From an uncultured Rhizobiaceae bacterium (GTDB taxonomy: Bacteria; Pseudomonadota; Alphaproteobacteria; Rhizobiales; Rhizobiaceae), in the NCBI GenBank assembly GCA_958296345.1, contig CATQIJ010000019.1, forward strand, positions 1-40,314: a DNA stretch of 40,314 nt. Direction: 5' to 3'. This document shows, one piece after another, positions 16,882-26,518 of the stretch; position 1 is the first letter of the stretch; the number at the start of each line of letters is the position of its first letter. The translations under genes and the position numbers were made by a program. The notes beneath the pieces are model-generated. The model was not told the origin of the DNA and searched no databases. It saw only the letters and a program-made list of their open reading frames with translations.

Positions 16882-17082
16882 GGGACGTTCCCATCTGTCT
16901 TGAAACCTGAGAGCTTGTAACAGAGCTCACTCTGTTATTTCTCCTTCGGTGGACGAACATTTGCTCATCACTCTCCAGATTGTCCTAGGGCAAATTAGCC
17001 CAAAATATGCAGTTCTTTTGCCTGAGAGTTTACGGGCGTTGCTCCTTCGGCGCTGAACTCTTAGTTCAGTCTCTCCTGCACA
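16882..17082 (-). promoter_or_regulatory. Tandem glycine riboswitch controlling dadA operon
   Basis: Read on the minus strand, aptamer 1 (17082 to 17015) has GGAGAG, then GCCGAAGGAGCAA, then CTCTCAGGCAAAAG. Aptamer 2 (about 16979 to 16888) has GGAGAG, CACCGAAGGAG and CTCTCAGG, then GACAGATGGG. These are the conserved glycine aptamer cores, with a linker of about 35 nt. The expression platform follows: GGGA-ACG-TCCC overlaps a second hairpin CCAGC-GCTTT-GCTGG (16869-16883), so the two compete, ending before the dadA ribosome site. Confidence 0.93.
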
Positions 17083-17199
17083 TCTATTAAGACAAGAGCT
17101 CTTTGCCAGAAATTAATAAAAACTGCAAGCTAGTTCAGAACACTTGCAAACACATCAATTTGAGCGTATATATCATTCAAATTCTCCGTATCATTCGCG

Positions 17200-17232
17200 A
17201 GAGTGGGCGCTACCCAGCACCCGCTCTTTTTT
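17200..17232 (+). terminator. Intrinsic terminator / attenuator in the rimP leader
   Basis: AGAGTGGG (17200-17207) pairs with CCCGCTCT (17220-17227, one G-T pair), followed by six T. No gene lies just upstream on this strand, and rimP starts 47 bp later, so it is better explained as a leader attenuator of the rimP-nusA-infB operon than as a gene end. NusA itself could act on it; this is inference. Confidence 0.6.
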
Positions 17233-17278
17233 AATGTCTAAACGGAAAGCAAGAAACTAAAAGGAAATATAGCTGCCC

Positions 17279-17866
17279 ATGTCGGACGCGCGTATCATTG
17301 TTGAAACTGGAGCTGAGGCTAAAGTTGCAAACATCATTGAGCCAGAAATCGAAGATTTGGGCTACAGGCTTGTGCGCGTAAAACTGTCAAATATAAATGG
17401 CGCTACCTTGCAGATTATGGCTGAACGCCCTGATGGAACAATGAATGTTGCAGGCTGCGAAGAAGTATCACGCGCAATATCGCCTATACTCGATATTGAA
17501 GATCCGATTAGTCAGGCATATCATTTAGAGATTTCGTCACCTGGCATTGATCGTCCGCTTGTACGTCTTTCTGACTTTGTTACTTGGGCTGGTCATACTT
17601 CCAAACTTGAAACGCATCAGATTGTTAATGGTCGCAAGCGTTACAAAGGAATGATTTTGTCTGTTGAGGGCAATGATATTACCTTCCGTCGCGAAGCGCC
17701 AAATGAAGGCGAAGAACCAAATTTTATCTTGCCGATTGGTGAAATTAAAGATGCAAAATTGGTGATGACAGATGGTCTTATCATCGAAGCTTTAAAGCGT
17801 GATAAATCATTACGAGAAGCAAATGAGATTGAGGATGAAGAAGAGTCTTCATCGTCAGAAAATTAG
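17279..17866 (+). CDS. rimP: Ribosome maturation factor RimP
   Basis: A 30S assembly factor acting in 16S maturation. The N-terminal domain shows VANIIEPEIEDLGYRLVRVK, with GCEEVSRAISPIL and YHLEISSPGIDRPL, the latter the RimP signature. A C-terminal SH3-like barrel follows (KRYKGMILSVEG, ILPIGEIKDAKLVM). The acidic Ser/Glu tail is common in alphaproteobacteria. It is the first gene of the nusA-infB operon. Confidence 0.95.
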   Translation: MSDARIIVETGAEAKVANIIEPEIEDLGYRLVRVKLSNINGATLQIMAERPDGTMNVAGCEEVSRAISPILDIEDPISQAYHLEISSPGIDRPLVRLSDFVTWAGHTSKLETHQIVNGRKRYKGMILSVEGNDITFRREAPNEGEEPNFILPIGEIKDAKLVMTDGLIIEALKRDKSLREANEIEDEEESSSSEN

Positions 17867-17921
17867 AAAACGAAAATTGCATAGATTTTTTAAAGAAAAT
17901 ATATGCAGCACTTAATATCAG

Positions 17922-17936
17922 TCCGCTATAGGCGGA
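17922..17936 (+). promoter_or_regulatory. Short hairpin before the nusA ribosome site
   Basis: TCCGC and GCGGA flank TATAG in the 88-bp rimP-nusA spacer, ahead of AAAGGAGAG (17942 on). There is no T run, so it is not a terminator; it may stabilise or process the mRNA. Confidence 0.3.
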
Positions 17937-17954
17937 TGGTCAAAGGAGAGTGTC

Positions 17955-19589
17955 ATGGCAGTTAGTGCTAACAGGTTAGAATTGTTGCAAATCGCAGATG
18001 CGGTTGCTCGTGAAAAAGCGATTGATAAAGAAATCGTAATTTCTGCGATGGCTAACGCTATCGAAAAGGCAGCAAAGTCGCGTTACGGTCAAGAAACCAA
18101 CATTCATGTGAACGTTGATACAAAAACTGGCGACATAAACTTGAAGCGCTTACTTGAGGTTGTTGAGGTAGTTGAAGATCATACAACGCAAATTTCAATC
18201 GAGCTTGCTCGCGATAAAGAGCCGACAATTGAGCTCGGTGATTTTCTTTCTGATCCGCTTCCGCCAATGGATTTTGGCCGTATTGCTGCGCAATCTGCGA
18301 AGCAAGTGATCGTACAGCAAGTTCGTGATGCTGAGCGAGATCGCCAGTTTGCAGAATACCAAGACCGCGTCGGTGAGATTATCAACGGTACTGTAAAGCG
18401 TGTTGAATACGGAAATGTAATTGTTGACCTTGGCAAAGGTGAGGCAATCATTCGCCGTGACGAAACAATTCCTCGCGAAAACTTCCGCTATGGAGACCGT
18501 GTTCGTGCGTATCTTTATGATGTTCGCCGCGAACAACGTGGGCCACAAATCTTTTTATCGCGTACACACCCACAATTCATGTCAAAGCTCTTCACCATGG
18601 AAGTGCCTGAAATTTATGATGGTGTGATTGAACTTAAATCAGTTGCTCGTGATCCAGGTTCGCGTGCAAAGATTGCAGTTATTTCAAATGACTCAGCGAT
18701 TGATCCAGTTGGTGCGTGTGTTGGTATGCGCGGCTCTCGTGTGCAGGCTGTTGTTGGCGAGCTTCAAGGCGAGAAAATCGATATTATTCCTTGGTCGCCT
18801 GAGCCAGCGAGCTTCATTGTTAATGCTCTACAGCCAGCCGAAGTTGCTAAAGTGGTTCTTGACGAAGACGCAGAGCGCATTGAAGTTGTTGTTCCAGATG
18901 ATCAGCTTTCTCTTGCGATTGGTCGTCGTGGTCAAAACGTACGCCTTGCCTCTCAACTAACCGGCTGGGATATTGATATTATGACTGAAGAAGATGAAAG
19001 TACTCGTCGCCAGTCAGAATTCGAAACAAGTGCAAAAGTATTTACTGATGCGCTTAATGTTGATGAGATGGTAGCTCAACTTCTTGCTTCTGAAGGTTTC
19101 TCTTCGTTGGAAGAGGTTGCTTACGTAGACATGCTTGAAATTGCATCTATTGAAGGCTTCGATGATGACACTGCTGTTGAACTTCAGGCACGAGCAAAAG
19201 AATTTATTGAGAAGCAAGAAACAGCTCTTGATGATGAGCGTAAAAAACTTGGTGTTGCTGACGAGTTACGTGAAATCGATGGTCTTACCGTTCCGATGCT
19301 CGTAACGCTTGGTAAAGATGACATTAAAACAATGGAAGATTTTGCTGGCTGTGCTGCAGATGATTTAATTGGTTGGAGTGAGCGTAAAGACGGTGAAACA
19401 ACGCGTTTCCCTGGAACACTAGAAGAGTATAAAATCTCACGCGTAGATGCAGACGCAATGGTTATGCAGGCGCGTGTTAAAGCTGGTTGGGTTACGGAAG
19501 AAGAGCTTGCTGCTGCAAATGCTGAGCCAGAACCAGAAGTTGAAGAAGCAACTGAAGAGGAAACAAAAAAACCAGGGCGTATTTTCTAA
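17955..19589 (+). CDS. nusA: Transcription termination/antitermination factor NusA
   Basis: Binds RNA polymerase and nascent RNA to control pausing, termination and antitermination. Domains in order: N-terminal polymerase-binding domain (1-125), S1 domain (about 135-200, starting VGEIINGTVKRVEYGNVIVD), and two KH domains (230-345, with VGACVGMRGSRVQAVV and LAIGRRGQNVRLAS). Two C-terminal helix-hairpin-helix repeats follow (about 365-500), then an acidic tail. Length 544 aa matches the long alphaproteobacterial form. AAAGGAGAG sits 8 bp upstream. Confidence 0.97.
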   Translation: MAVSANRLELLQIADAVAREKAIDKEIVISAMANAIEKAAKSRYGQETNIHVNVDTKTGDINLKRLLEVVEVVEDHTTQISIELARDKEPTIELGDFLSDPLPPMDFGRIAAQSAKQVIVQQVRDAERDRQFAEYQDRVGEIINGTVKRVEYGNVIVDLGKGEAIIRRDETIPRENFRYGDRVRAYLYDVRREQRGPQIFLSRTHPQFMSKLFTMEVPEIYDGVIELKSVARDPGSRAKIAVISNDSAIDPVGACVGMRGSRVQAVVGELQGEKIDIIPWSPEPASFIVNALQPAEVAKVVLDEDAERIEVVVPDDQLSLAIGRRGQNVRLASQLTGWDIDIMTEEDESTRRQSEFETSAKVFTDALNVDEMVAQLLASEGFSSLEEVAYVDMLEIASIEGFDDDTAVELQARAKEFIEKQETALDDERKKLGVADELREIDGLTVPMLVTLGKDDIKTMEDFAGCAADDLIGWSERKDGETTRFPGTLEEYKISRVDADAMVMQARVKAGWVTEEELAAANAEPEPEVEEATEEETKKPGRIF

Positions 19590-19618
19590 TACAAAGGAAA
19601 TAGTCACAGGAAGTAAAA

Positions 19619-20221
19619 TTGGCGCAAGACATGAACCCGCGTACCTGCATAGTGACAAGAGCAGAAAAATCTCCAGATGAGATGATCCGCTTTGTCGTAG
19701 GACCAGAAAATCAGGTGTTTCCTGATTTGAAGCGAAAGTTACCAGGGCGCGGTGTTTGGGTAACAGCGACACGAAAAGTATTGGAAGAGGCTGTTTCTAA
19801 GAAACTTTTTGCTCGTGGTTTTAAAGATAAAGTTCAGGCAGATGAAAACTTGCCTCAATTGGTAGAAGATTTATTACGCCAAACAGCTCTGCAAGCATTG
19901 GCAATGGCTAAGAAAGCCGGACTTGTTGCTACAGGTCAGGCAAAAGCAGAAGCGATGATTAGAGATGGTGCTTCATTAGCCTTGCTACAGGCAAGCGATG
20001 CAGGTACTGACGGAGTGAAAAAGCTAGCTGCGGCTTTAAAGGCGCAGAAGGTTTATGAAGAACGAGAAATAATGTTGATTAATGAATTTACTAGCGAAGA
20101 GTTGGATAAAACATTAAATGGCACTAATACAATGTATGTGGCACTCCTAAAGGGTGGCGCATCTAAAAAACTGGTAAAACTGATGAATCGATTGATGAAT
20201 TATAAAGCACAAGCAGCTTAA
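19619..20221 (+). CDS. YlxR-family (DUF448) RNA-binding protein with L7Ae-like C-terminal domain
   Basis: A 200-residue protein found between nusA and infB in most alphaproteobacteria. The N-terminal YlxR domain shows RTCIVTRAEKSPDEMIRFVV and GRGVWVTATRKVLEEA. The C-terminal half (ALAMAKKAGLVATGQAKAEA) resembles an L7Ae/L30e fold, which binds kink-turn RNA. It starts at TTG 19619 because AGGA at 19608-19611 is well placed for it; ATG 19631 is too far from that site. The cellular role is unresolved. Confidence 0.9.
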   Translation: MAQDMNPRTCIVTRAEKSPDEMIRFVVGPENQVFPDLKRKLPGRGVWVTATRKVLEEAVSKKLFARGFKDKVQADENLPQLVEDLLRQTALQALAMAKKAGLVATGQAKAEAMIRDGASLALLQASDAGTDGVKKLAAALKAQKVYEEREIMLINEFTSEELDKTLNGTNTMYVALLKGGASKKLVKLMNRLMNYKAQAA

Positions 20222-20303
20222 AATGCGTCGATTAAAACAAAATACTGGATTTTGTATGATATAAAGTCCAAAAAGCCCAAATAGGCTACTGATAAGGTAA
20301 AGC

Positions 20304-22823
20304 ATGAGCGAGAACGAAGGCGAAAGCCCCAAAGAGAAAAAAACACTAACACTGCGAGGTAGTGGTATCTCGCAAGGTACAGTGCGTCAAAATTTCTCTC
20401 ATGGACGTACAAAATCTGTTGTGGTTGAAACGCGTAAGCGCCGAATTACAAAACCTGGTGAAGCACCTGTCGCGGATGCAGCCCCTGCTCAAACAGCGCC
20501 TGCTGCTCCTGCGCCAGTGATACCGACGCCTAAACCTGCAGTTGAAATGCCAGCTTCTAATCTTTCAAAGAACGAAATGGAAGCTCGCACTAGAGCGCTT
20601 GAAGAAGCAAAAGCTCGTGAATCAATCGATCGTGAAAAAGCTGAAGCTGATAATAAACGTCGTGCTGAAGAAGATGCGACTCGTGCTGCATCAAAAGCTG
20701 ATGAAGAAAAGAATAAAGCTGAAGAAGAAGAGCGCCTTGCTGCCGAACGTGCAGAAGCTGAGCGCATTGCTGCGGCTGATGCCTCTGCAGTAGCTGCGCA
20801 AGGTGAAGAGGGAGCAATTTCAAAACCTGCACCACGCGAAGAGCCAAAGCAAAAAGAGCTTAAGCCTTTTGAACGCAAAAAGCCGGAAGAGCCTGCTAAA
20901 CCATCACGCGCCAAAGGCGATGATGATCGTCGTAAAACAAAACTTACGCTTACAAATGCATTAGATGAAGACCGTGGCAAACGTGGCCCATCTCTCGCGG
21001 CTCTTAAGCGTCGTCAAGAAAAAGCAAAACGTGCAGCCCAGCAATCTGGTCCTCGTGAAAAAGTATCTCGCGAAGTGCAATTACCCGAAACGATTACTAT
21101 TCAGGAACTTGCAAACCGTATGTCTGAACGCTCAGTTGATGTAATTAAGCATCTGATGCAAGAAGGACAGATGATGAAGCCTGGCGACATCATCGATGCA
21201 GATACCGCAGAATTAATTGCAAGTGAATTTGGCCACACAGTAAGACGTGTATCTGATAGTGATATTGAAGATGGTATTTTTGATGCACCAGATAACGATG
21301 CAGACCTAGAGTCTCGTCCACCAGTTGTGACAATCATGGGTCACGTTGACCATGGTAAAACATCTCTACTTGATGCACTACGTAATGCGAATGTTGTTTC
21401 TGGTGAAGCAGGTGGTATCACGCAGCATATTGGCGCTTACCAAGTTGAGCATGATGGCCAGTTGATTTCATTCATTGATACACCTGGACACGAAGCCTTT
21501 ACATCGATGCGTGCTCGTGGTGCGCAAATTACTGATATTGCAATTCTTGTTGTTGCTGCTGACGATAGCGTAATGCCGCAAACAATTGAATCAATTAATC
21601 ACGCAAAAGCTGCTGAAGTTCCTATTATTGTTGCAATCAACAAAATGGACAGACCGGGTGCAGATGCAAACAAAGTGAAAACTGAATTGCTTCAACATGA
21701 AGTCTTCGTTGAAGACATGGGCGGTGACGTTCTAGCTGTTGAAGTATCTGCGCTTAAAGGTACAAACCTTGATAAGCTTTTAGAAGCTATTACGCTTCAA
21801 TCTGAATTACTTGACTTAAAAGCAAATCCAGATCGCCCAGGCGAAGGTTCTGTTATCGAAGCTAAACTTGATAAAGGCCGTGGCCCAGTAGCTACTGTTC
21901 TTATTAGCCGTGGAACACTAAACATCGGTGATATTATTGTTGCTGGTGATGAGTGGGGCAAGGTTCGTGCTATTGTAAACGATCAAGGCGAGCAGCTTAA
22001 ACACGCAACACCATCAATGCCAGTTGAAGTATTGGGCCTTAATGGTGCACCATCAGCAGGTGACCGTATTGGGGTTGTAGAAAACGAAGCGCGTGCTCGT
22101 GAAATTTCACAATACCGCCATCGTCTATCGCGCGAAAAAGCAGTTGCACGCGCAGCAGGCTCTCGTGGCTCACTAGAGCAAATGATGACGCAGCTTCAAA
22201 CATCAGAGCTAAGCGAAGCTGCTCTTGTGTTAAAAGCTGATGTTCAAGGTTCTTCTGAAGCAATTCAACAAGCTCTTGAAAAAATGAACACTGATGAAGT
22301 TGCTGCACGCATCGTTCATTCTGGCGTTGGTGCAATTACAGAATCAGATGTTGCCCTTGCTGTTGCATCTAATGCGCCAATCCTAGCGTTTAATGTTCGT
22401 GCAAATAAACAAGCACGCGATGCAGCAGAAGCTGAAGGTATTGAAATTCGTTACTATTCAATCATCTACGATCTAGTTGATGATATGAAAAACGTTATGT
22501 CTGGTATGCTTGCTCCTGAACGTCGTGAAACATTCTTGGGTTATGCAGAAATTCTTGAAGTCTTCAACGTATCGAAAGTCGGCAAGGTTGCTGGTTGTCG
22601 TATTACAGAAGGTAAAGTTGAGCGTGGGAATGGCGTTCGCCTTCTACGCGATAATGTTGTTATCCATGAAGGCGACCTATCAACGCTTAAGCGCTTCAAA
22701 GATGAAGTGTCTGAAGTTCAAGGTGGCCAAGAATGTGGTATGGCATTTGAAAACTATCAAGACATGCGTAAAGGTGACGTCATTGAGTGCTTCCGTGTAG
22801 AGCACATCGAACGCTCGCTTTAA
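20304..22823 (+). CDS. infB: Translation initiation factor IF-2
   Basis: The GTPase that brings initiator tRNA to the 30S subunit. An N-terminal Ala/Glu/Lys-rich segment (about 50-160, likely a long charged helix) leads to the IF2N domain ([19 protein letters not shown]). The G domain has G1 GHVDHGKTS (about residue 346), G3 DTPGHEAF and G4 NKMD. Two beta-barrels and the tRNA-binding C2 domain follow, with [17 protein letters not shown]. Length 839 aa is complete. AAGG lies before the ATG. Confidence 0.98.
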   Translation: MSENEGESPKEKKTLTLRGSGISQGTVRQNFSHGRTKSVVVETRKRRITKPGEAPVADAAPAQTAPAAPAPVIPTPKPAVEMPASNLSKNEMEARTRALEEAKARESIDREKAEADNKRRAEEDATRAASKADEEKNKAEEEERLAAERAEAERIAAADASAVAAQGEEGAISKPAPREEPKQKELKPFERKKPEEPAKPSRAKGDDDRRKTKLTLTNALDEDRGKRGPSLAALKRRQEKAKRAAQQSGPREKVSREVQLPETITIQELANRMSERSVDVIKHLMQEGQMMKPGDIIDADTAELIASEFGHTVRRVSDSDIEDGIFDAPDNDADLESRPPVVTIMGHVDHGKTSLLDALRNANVVSGEAGGITQHIGAYQVEHDGQLISFIDTPGHEAFTSMRARGAQITDIAILVVAADDSVMPQTIESINHAKAAEVPIIVAINKMDRPGADANKVKTELLQHEVFVEDMGGDVLAVEVSALKGTNLDKLLEAITLQSELLDLKANPDRPGEGSVIEAKLDKGRGPVATVLISRGTLNIGDIIVAGDEWGKVRAIVNDQGEQLKHATPSMPVEVLGLNGAPSAGDRIGVVENEARAREISQYRHRLSREKAVARAAGSRGSLEQMMTQLQTSELSEAALVLKADVQGSSEAIQQALEKMNTDEVAARIVHSGVGAITESDVALAVASNAPILAFNVRANKQARDAAEAEGIEIRYYSIIYDLVDDMKNVMSGMLAPERRETFLGYAEILEVFNVSKVGKVAGCRITEGKVERGNGVRLLRDNVVIHEGDLSTLKRFKDEVSEVQGGQECGMAFENYQDMRKGDVIECFRVEHIERSL

Positions 22824-22845
22824 GCGCTAAAATTTAACACCACAC

Positions 22846-22868
22846 CTTTGCGGTCCTATTCCGCAAGG
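22846..22868 (+). promoter_or_regulatory. Hairpin between infB and the YcxB-like gene
   Basis: TTGCGG (22848-22853) and CCGCAA (22861-22866) form a stem with a 7-nt loop. No T run follows, so readthrough into the next gene is expected. Confidence 0.35.
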
Positions 22869-22882
22869 GTGAAAGGGTAAAA

Positions 22883-23407
22883 ATGAACGTAAGTTTTTCA
22901 TATAAGTATTCTGATTATGCAGCCTTAACTAAGGCAATGGAGAAGCATGAGAAGTTTGCAAAATATTCATGGATTGCACTTTATTTAGTAATATTTGCAA
23001 ATTTTGCTGCCAGTGCGGTTTTTATCTATATAACGCTGTCCAATTATAGAATGCTCGAATTGATACATTTCGCCAATGCAGCATTAGGCGTGTTTTTAAT
23101 ATTAGTTTTTTATGTTCTTAAACCTTTGTATCTAAGGCGATATTATAAAAAACAGATGATTGATGGAAAAGAAATTCGACTCAATTTTTCTGAAAAGGAT
23201 ATGAAAGTTGACATGCCAGCATTTACTGGCATTCACAACTGGGAAGCAATCATACGAGCTGATGAAGAGCCGGAACATTTTCTTCTTTGGATAAACAAAG
23301 TGCAAGCTTACTGCGTGCCTAAACGAGGCTTTGCAAGTGCTCTAGATATTGAAGAATTTAAAACGCTTGTAGTTAGCAAGGTTGAAAATCAGGAACTAAT
23401 AAAATGA
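22883..23407 (+). CDS. YcxB-like membrane protein
   Basis: A 174-residue protein with two membrane segments (about 29-52 and 62-84). A C-terminal soluble domain of YcxB type follows: INLxFSEKD-like strand, [20 protein letters not shown], then AYCVPKRGF. Members of this family have no settled function. It sits between infB and rbfA, where relatives normally have none, and overlaps rbfA by ATGA, so it is now translated as part of the operon. This looks like an insertion specific to this lineage. Confidence 0.75.
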   Translation: MNVSFSYKYSDYAALTKAMEKHEKFAKYSWIALYLVIFANFAASAVFIYITLSNYRMLELIHFANAALGVFLILVFYVLKPLYLRRYYKKQMIDGKEIRLNFSEKDMKVDMPAFTGIHNWEAIIRADEEPEHFLLWINKVQAYCVPKRGFASALDIEEFKTLVVSKVENQELIK

Positions 23408-23811
23408 GTAAATTTTCGGGCACTGGCCCATCACAACGACAGTTGCGTGTGGGGGAGAATGTACGTCATGCGTTGACGCAGCTATTGCAGCGCGGTGAAA
23501 TACAAGACGATGTTTTGCAACGCACTGTAATCTCAATTTCAGAAGTGTCTATGTCACCTGATTTAAAAATCGCGACTTGTTATATTTCGCCATTGGGCGG
23601 TGGAGATTCAAAACCGATTATCAAAGCGCTCGCAACAAACGCAAAATTTATTCGTGGTAAGGTATCTCCGATGCTTAACCAGATGAAATACATGCCTGAG
23701 TTTCGTTTTCGAGAAGACACAAGTTTTGATAATTATTCAAAGATTGATGCACTGCTTCATTCACCAAAAGTCCAGCGCGATCTAGATGAAGATGGAGATG
23801 ATGAAACATGA
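23404..23811 (+). CDS. rbfA: Ribosome-binding factor A
   Basis: A KH-fold factor needed for late 30S maturation and cold growth. Seen: [20 protein letters not shown] at the N-terminus, [20 protein letters not shown] in the core, and LRFRED-like [18 protein letters not shown] at the end. Length is 135 aa. It overlaps the upstream YcxB-like gene and the downstream truB by four bases each. Confidence 0.96.
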   Translation: MSKFSGTGPSQRQLRVGENVRHALTQLLQRGEIQDDVLQRTVISISEVSMSPDLKIATCYISPLGGGDSKPIIKALATNAKFIRGKVSPMLNQMKYMPEFRFREDTSFDNYSKIDALLHSPKVQRDLDEDGDDET

Positions 23812-24731
23812 GCCGCCAACGCAAGAAAAAAGGCCGCCCAATCTCTGGTTGGGTAATATTAGATAAGCCGGTTGGTATTGGTTCGACACAGTGTGTTTCA
23901 AAAATTAAATGGCTCTACCAAGCTGCAAAAGCAGGTCATGCAGGTACGTTAGATCCGCTAGCTTCCGGCATGTTGCCGCTTGCTTTGGGAGAGGCAACCC
24001 GAACAGTTCCTTTTATTATGGACGGTCAAAAGACCTATCGGTTTACTGTAACTTGGGGTGCGGAAACTAATACAGATGACTTGGCTGGTGAAGTTACCAA
24101 TAAGTCGGATGAACGTCCTAGCAAAGATGATATATTAGCACTTCTGCCAAATTACACCGGTGAAATCGAGCAAGTTCCGCCACAATTTTCTGCTGTAAAA
24201 ATTGACGGTGAACGCGCATATAAACGTGCCCGTGATGGCGAAGAGATGGAAATAAAATCTCGTATTGTTAAAATTGAAAGGCTTGCTTTAGTTGAGTCTA
24301 CTAATGATACTGCAATATTCGAAGTGCTTTGCGGAAAGGGTACTTATGTGCGCGCATTAGCACGTGACATGGGACGTGACCTAAAATGTTATGGCCACAT
24401 CACAGAACTACGAAGAACATCTGTTGCGCCATTCTTAGAAGAAGATCTAATCTCGCTCGAAGATTTAATTGCTATGGAAGGCGAAATCGAAAAACTTGAT
24501 GGTGAGCTTTGTACAACGGGTACAGCACTTGATAATATTTTAGAAGCTCCCGTCACAAAGGAACAGGTGCATCGTCTGCGTCTAGGCAACGCAATAGTTT
24601 TACGAGGACGCGATGCTATTGCTCAGGCGGATGAAGCCTTTGCATCTAATGGCGATGAGCTAATCGCAATAGGCGAAGTTGATCGTGGTCAGTTTAAGCC
24701 CAAAAGAGTGTTTCAGCACTCTTTTGTTTAA
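23808..24731 (+). CDS. truB: tRNA pseudouridine(55) synthase
   Basis: Makes pseudouridine 55 in the T-loop of tRNAs. The catalytic Asp is D49 in [53 protein letters not shown] and [15 protein letters not shown] are further signatures. Length 307 aa is complete. The last codons are part of a perfect terminator stem (24702-24725). Confidence 0.96.
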   Translation: MSRQRKKKGRPISGWVILDKPVGIGSTQCVSKIKWLYQAAKAGHAGTLDPLASGMLPLALGEATRTVPFIMDGQKTYRFTVTWGAETNTDDLAGEVTNKSDERPSKDDILALLPNYTGEIEQVPPQFSAVKIDGERAYKRARDGEEMEIKSRIVKIERLALVESTNDTAIFEVLCGKGTYVRALARDMGRDLKCYGHITELRRTSVAPFLEEDLISLEDLIAMEGEIEKLDGELCTTGTALDNILEAPVTKEQVHRLRLGNAIVLRGRDAIAQADEAFASNGDELIAIGEVDRGQFKPKRVFQHSFV

Positions 24732-24743
24732 TTATGGGCTTAA
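24694..24743. terminator. Nested bidirectional terminator after truB
   Basis: The inner stem AAAAGAGTG / CACTCTTTT (24702-24710 and 24717-24725) has a 6-nt loop and works on both strands. The outer arms TTAAGCCCA and TGGGCTTAA (24694-24702, 24735-24743) also pair. It serves the convergent truB and DUF6159 genes and overlaps both coding ends. Confidence 0.85.
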
Positions 24744-25629
24744 GCAAAAGCAGGATTTGCTTCGTTACCGCGTTTAAACATTGTTTCCAAAATTTCATTA
24801 TTGAAGTTTTCAGGCATCTGATCACCAGAAGCAAACATATAAAGCGCAGCTTTTGCAATTGCATCTAATGTTGAAAACACCAGCGATATTATGAATGTAT
24901 AAATCACAGCAATTATAATAAAAACCATGCTCAAAGCTGGGGAAAATTCAGCCGTATAAACCGCCAAGATAATCATAGCTAAAGTGGGTATTGCTGCTGG
25001 ATAACCAAGAACAGATAGGTCAACTTCAAGAGTGAGAGCTTCACCCCAATTCTTTTTTACTAATTGACCTGAGCGTTTGAGTGCATCAATAGCACCTTTT
25101 TCTTCTGCAACGATTACAGGGATTGCAAAGAAACTTGCCACACGCCAACCAAGGCCAAGTACACCGCTTAATAAACTGCCCAAGAAGTTATTACGTCCTT
25201 TAACCATGCGAAGTAACAGACCGACAGTCGCAGCTAACATTGACCAAGTGAAAATTTGGGGTAGACGCTTCCAAGCTATATGAAAGCCATCAGCTAGCAC
25301 AGGATCATCACCACACAGACGAATAAATGCACAAGTCACTAATCCAGTATTAAAAAAGTTAGGATCAAATAGATGATGTATGAAGGTACAATTGTTATCA
25401 ATGCATATTGTAGCAATATCGATAAGCTGAACATATGATTGATATCAACATGCGTTGCTTCTGACGGGCCAAAATAACCGCTTGCCCAAATTGGATATCC
25501 GATTAATCCAAAGACAATAATTGTCGTTAAGGTGCTTAAAGCTGGAAACATCAACATTTCCTTATCCAGCATTAATACGCGCCAACATTCTTTGGCTAAT
25601 TTCCAACTGTTTTCTACTTTTTCAAACAT
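24740..25629 (-). CDS. DUF6159-type integral membrane protein, frameshifted
   Basis: The N-terminal part (25339-25629) begins MFEKVENSWKLAKECWRVL and has two membrane helices. The C-terminal part (24740-25339) has AFIRLCGDDPVLADGFHIAW, four or so more helices, and IVAEEKGAIDALKRSGQLVKKNWGEA. Together they form the roughly 300-residue DUF6159 pattern. Adding one A to the run at 25352-25357 (T on the coding strand) joins them through LTFFNTGLVTCAF. Function is unknown. The gene lies between truB and rpsO, which are neighbours in related genomes. Confidence 0.75.
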
Positions 25630-25798
25630 AAAAACCCTCCATGTTATATGTAGTTATACATCAAAGAGTTTTCAGAATTCTTGGCTTTCATGGTTTCTGC
25701 TTTGTTAATCACTATGGATGTAGGGCACTTGTGCACATGATTGGGTTCTTGGTTTGCTTATTAAAATATTGCAACTACCCTAGCAAAAAATATTGATA

Positions 25799-26518
25799 TC
25801 AGTTCAGGATTTCTTCTTGAGCCGTAAACACATATTGCTTGTCAGCAACCTCAACATTTGGTGGCACTTTTGAATTTTCAAAAATATCATAGCCTTGTTT
25901 TAGGTTATGCCAAAAACTCATCCATTGATTGTCTTTATGCTTCTCCATATTTTCTTCATTCATGCGAAAAGGAAACAGATGTGTTCTAAAAAAAGGTTGC
26001 CCTGAATTAAGGGCTGCCTTAGCAACCAAATAAATCTCTTCTATATTCTTGTCACTCATTGCATAATATCCAATTGATACACAATCACCATGCACCATCA
26101 GATAACTACCCGTACGCTCGTGTGATTGATCGTATTTATTTGGAAATCCAACATTAAACGATAAATGATAAGTACTATTTGGATTCATATGCTTTGGGGT
26201 TACATAATAAAATCCTTCGGGCGATTGATGGTCCCCTTCTTTAAGTTTAGGGCCAAGCAAACCAGAAAAATTACAAATGGGATAGTTTTTAAAAAGCTCG
26301 AACTGATCATTTGTTTTAACCCATAGCTCTAGTTCAGACGTTTCCTTGAAAATTCGAATGAATATAGGTTGGCCAAGTTCCATTCCTTTTGCAGAAAACT
26401 GTGCTTTAAGCTCTGGAATAACCCTTTCTTTGATAGAGGGTAAATCAGCTGCAAAAGTTTGATGATGAAACGTGGTCATAAACAAACATAGTAGTATTAA
26501 GTGTTTTAAATTTTGCAT
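25799..26518 (-). CDS. YafK-like L,D-transpeptidase family protein, catalytic Cys replaced
   Basis: A 239-residue exported protein with a signal peptide (about 1-23, ending TFAA). The YkuD/YafK-type domain has ICNFSGLLGPKLKEGDHQSP, then PEGFYYVTPKHMNP, and the active-site region MVHGDCVSIGYYAMSD (141-156). Family members have Cys after SIG (SIGCYAMT); here it is Tyr151 (codon TAT at 26066-26068), while a Cys is present at 146. So the enzyme may be inactive, may use C146, or the base may be wrong. Related proteins modify or release peptidoglycan cross-links and bound lipoprotein. Confidence 0.78.
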   Translation of the reverse strand: MQNLKHLILLCLFMTTFHHQTFAADLPSIKERVIPELKAQFSAKGMELGQPIFIRIFKETSELELWVKTNDQFELFKNYPICNFSGLLGPKLKEGDHQSPEGFYYVTPKHMNPNSTYHLSFNVGFPNKYDQSHERTGSYLMVHGDCVSIGYYAMSDKNIEEIYLVAKAALNSGQPFFRTHLFPFRMNEENMEKHKDNQWMSFWHNLKQGYDIFENSKVPPNVEVADKQYVFTAQEEILN

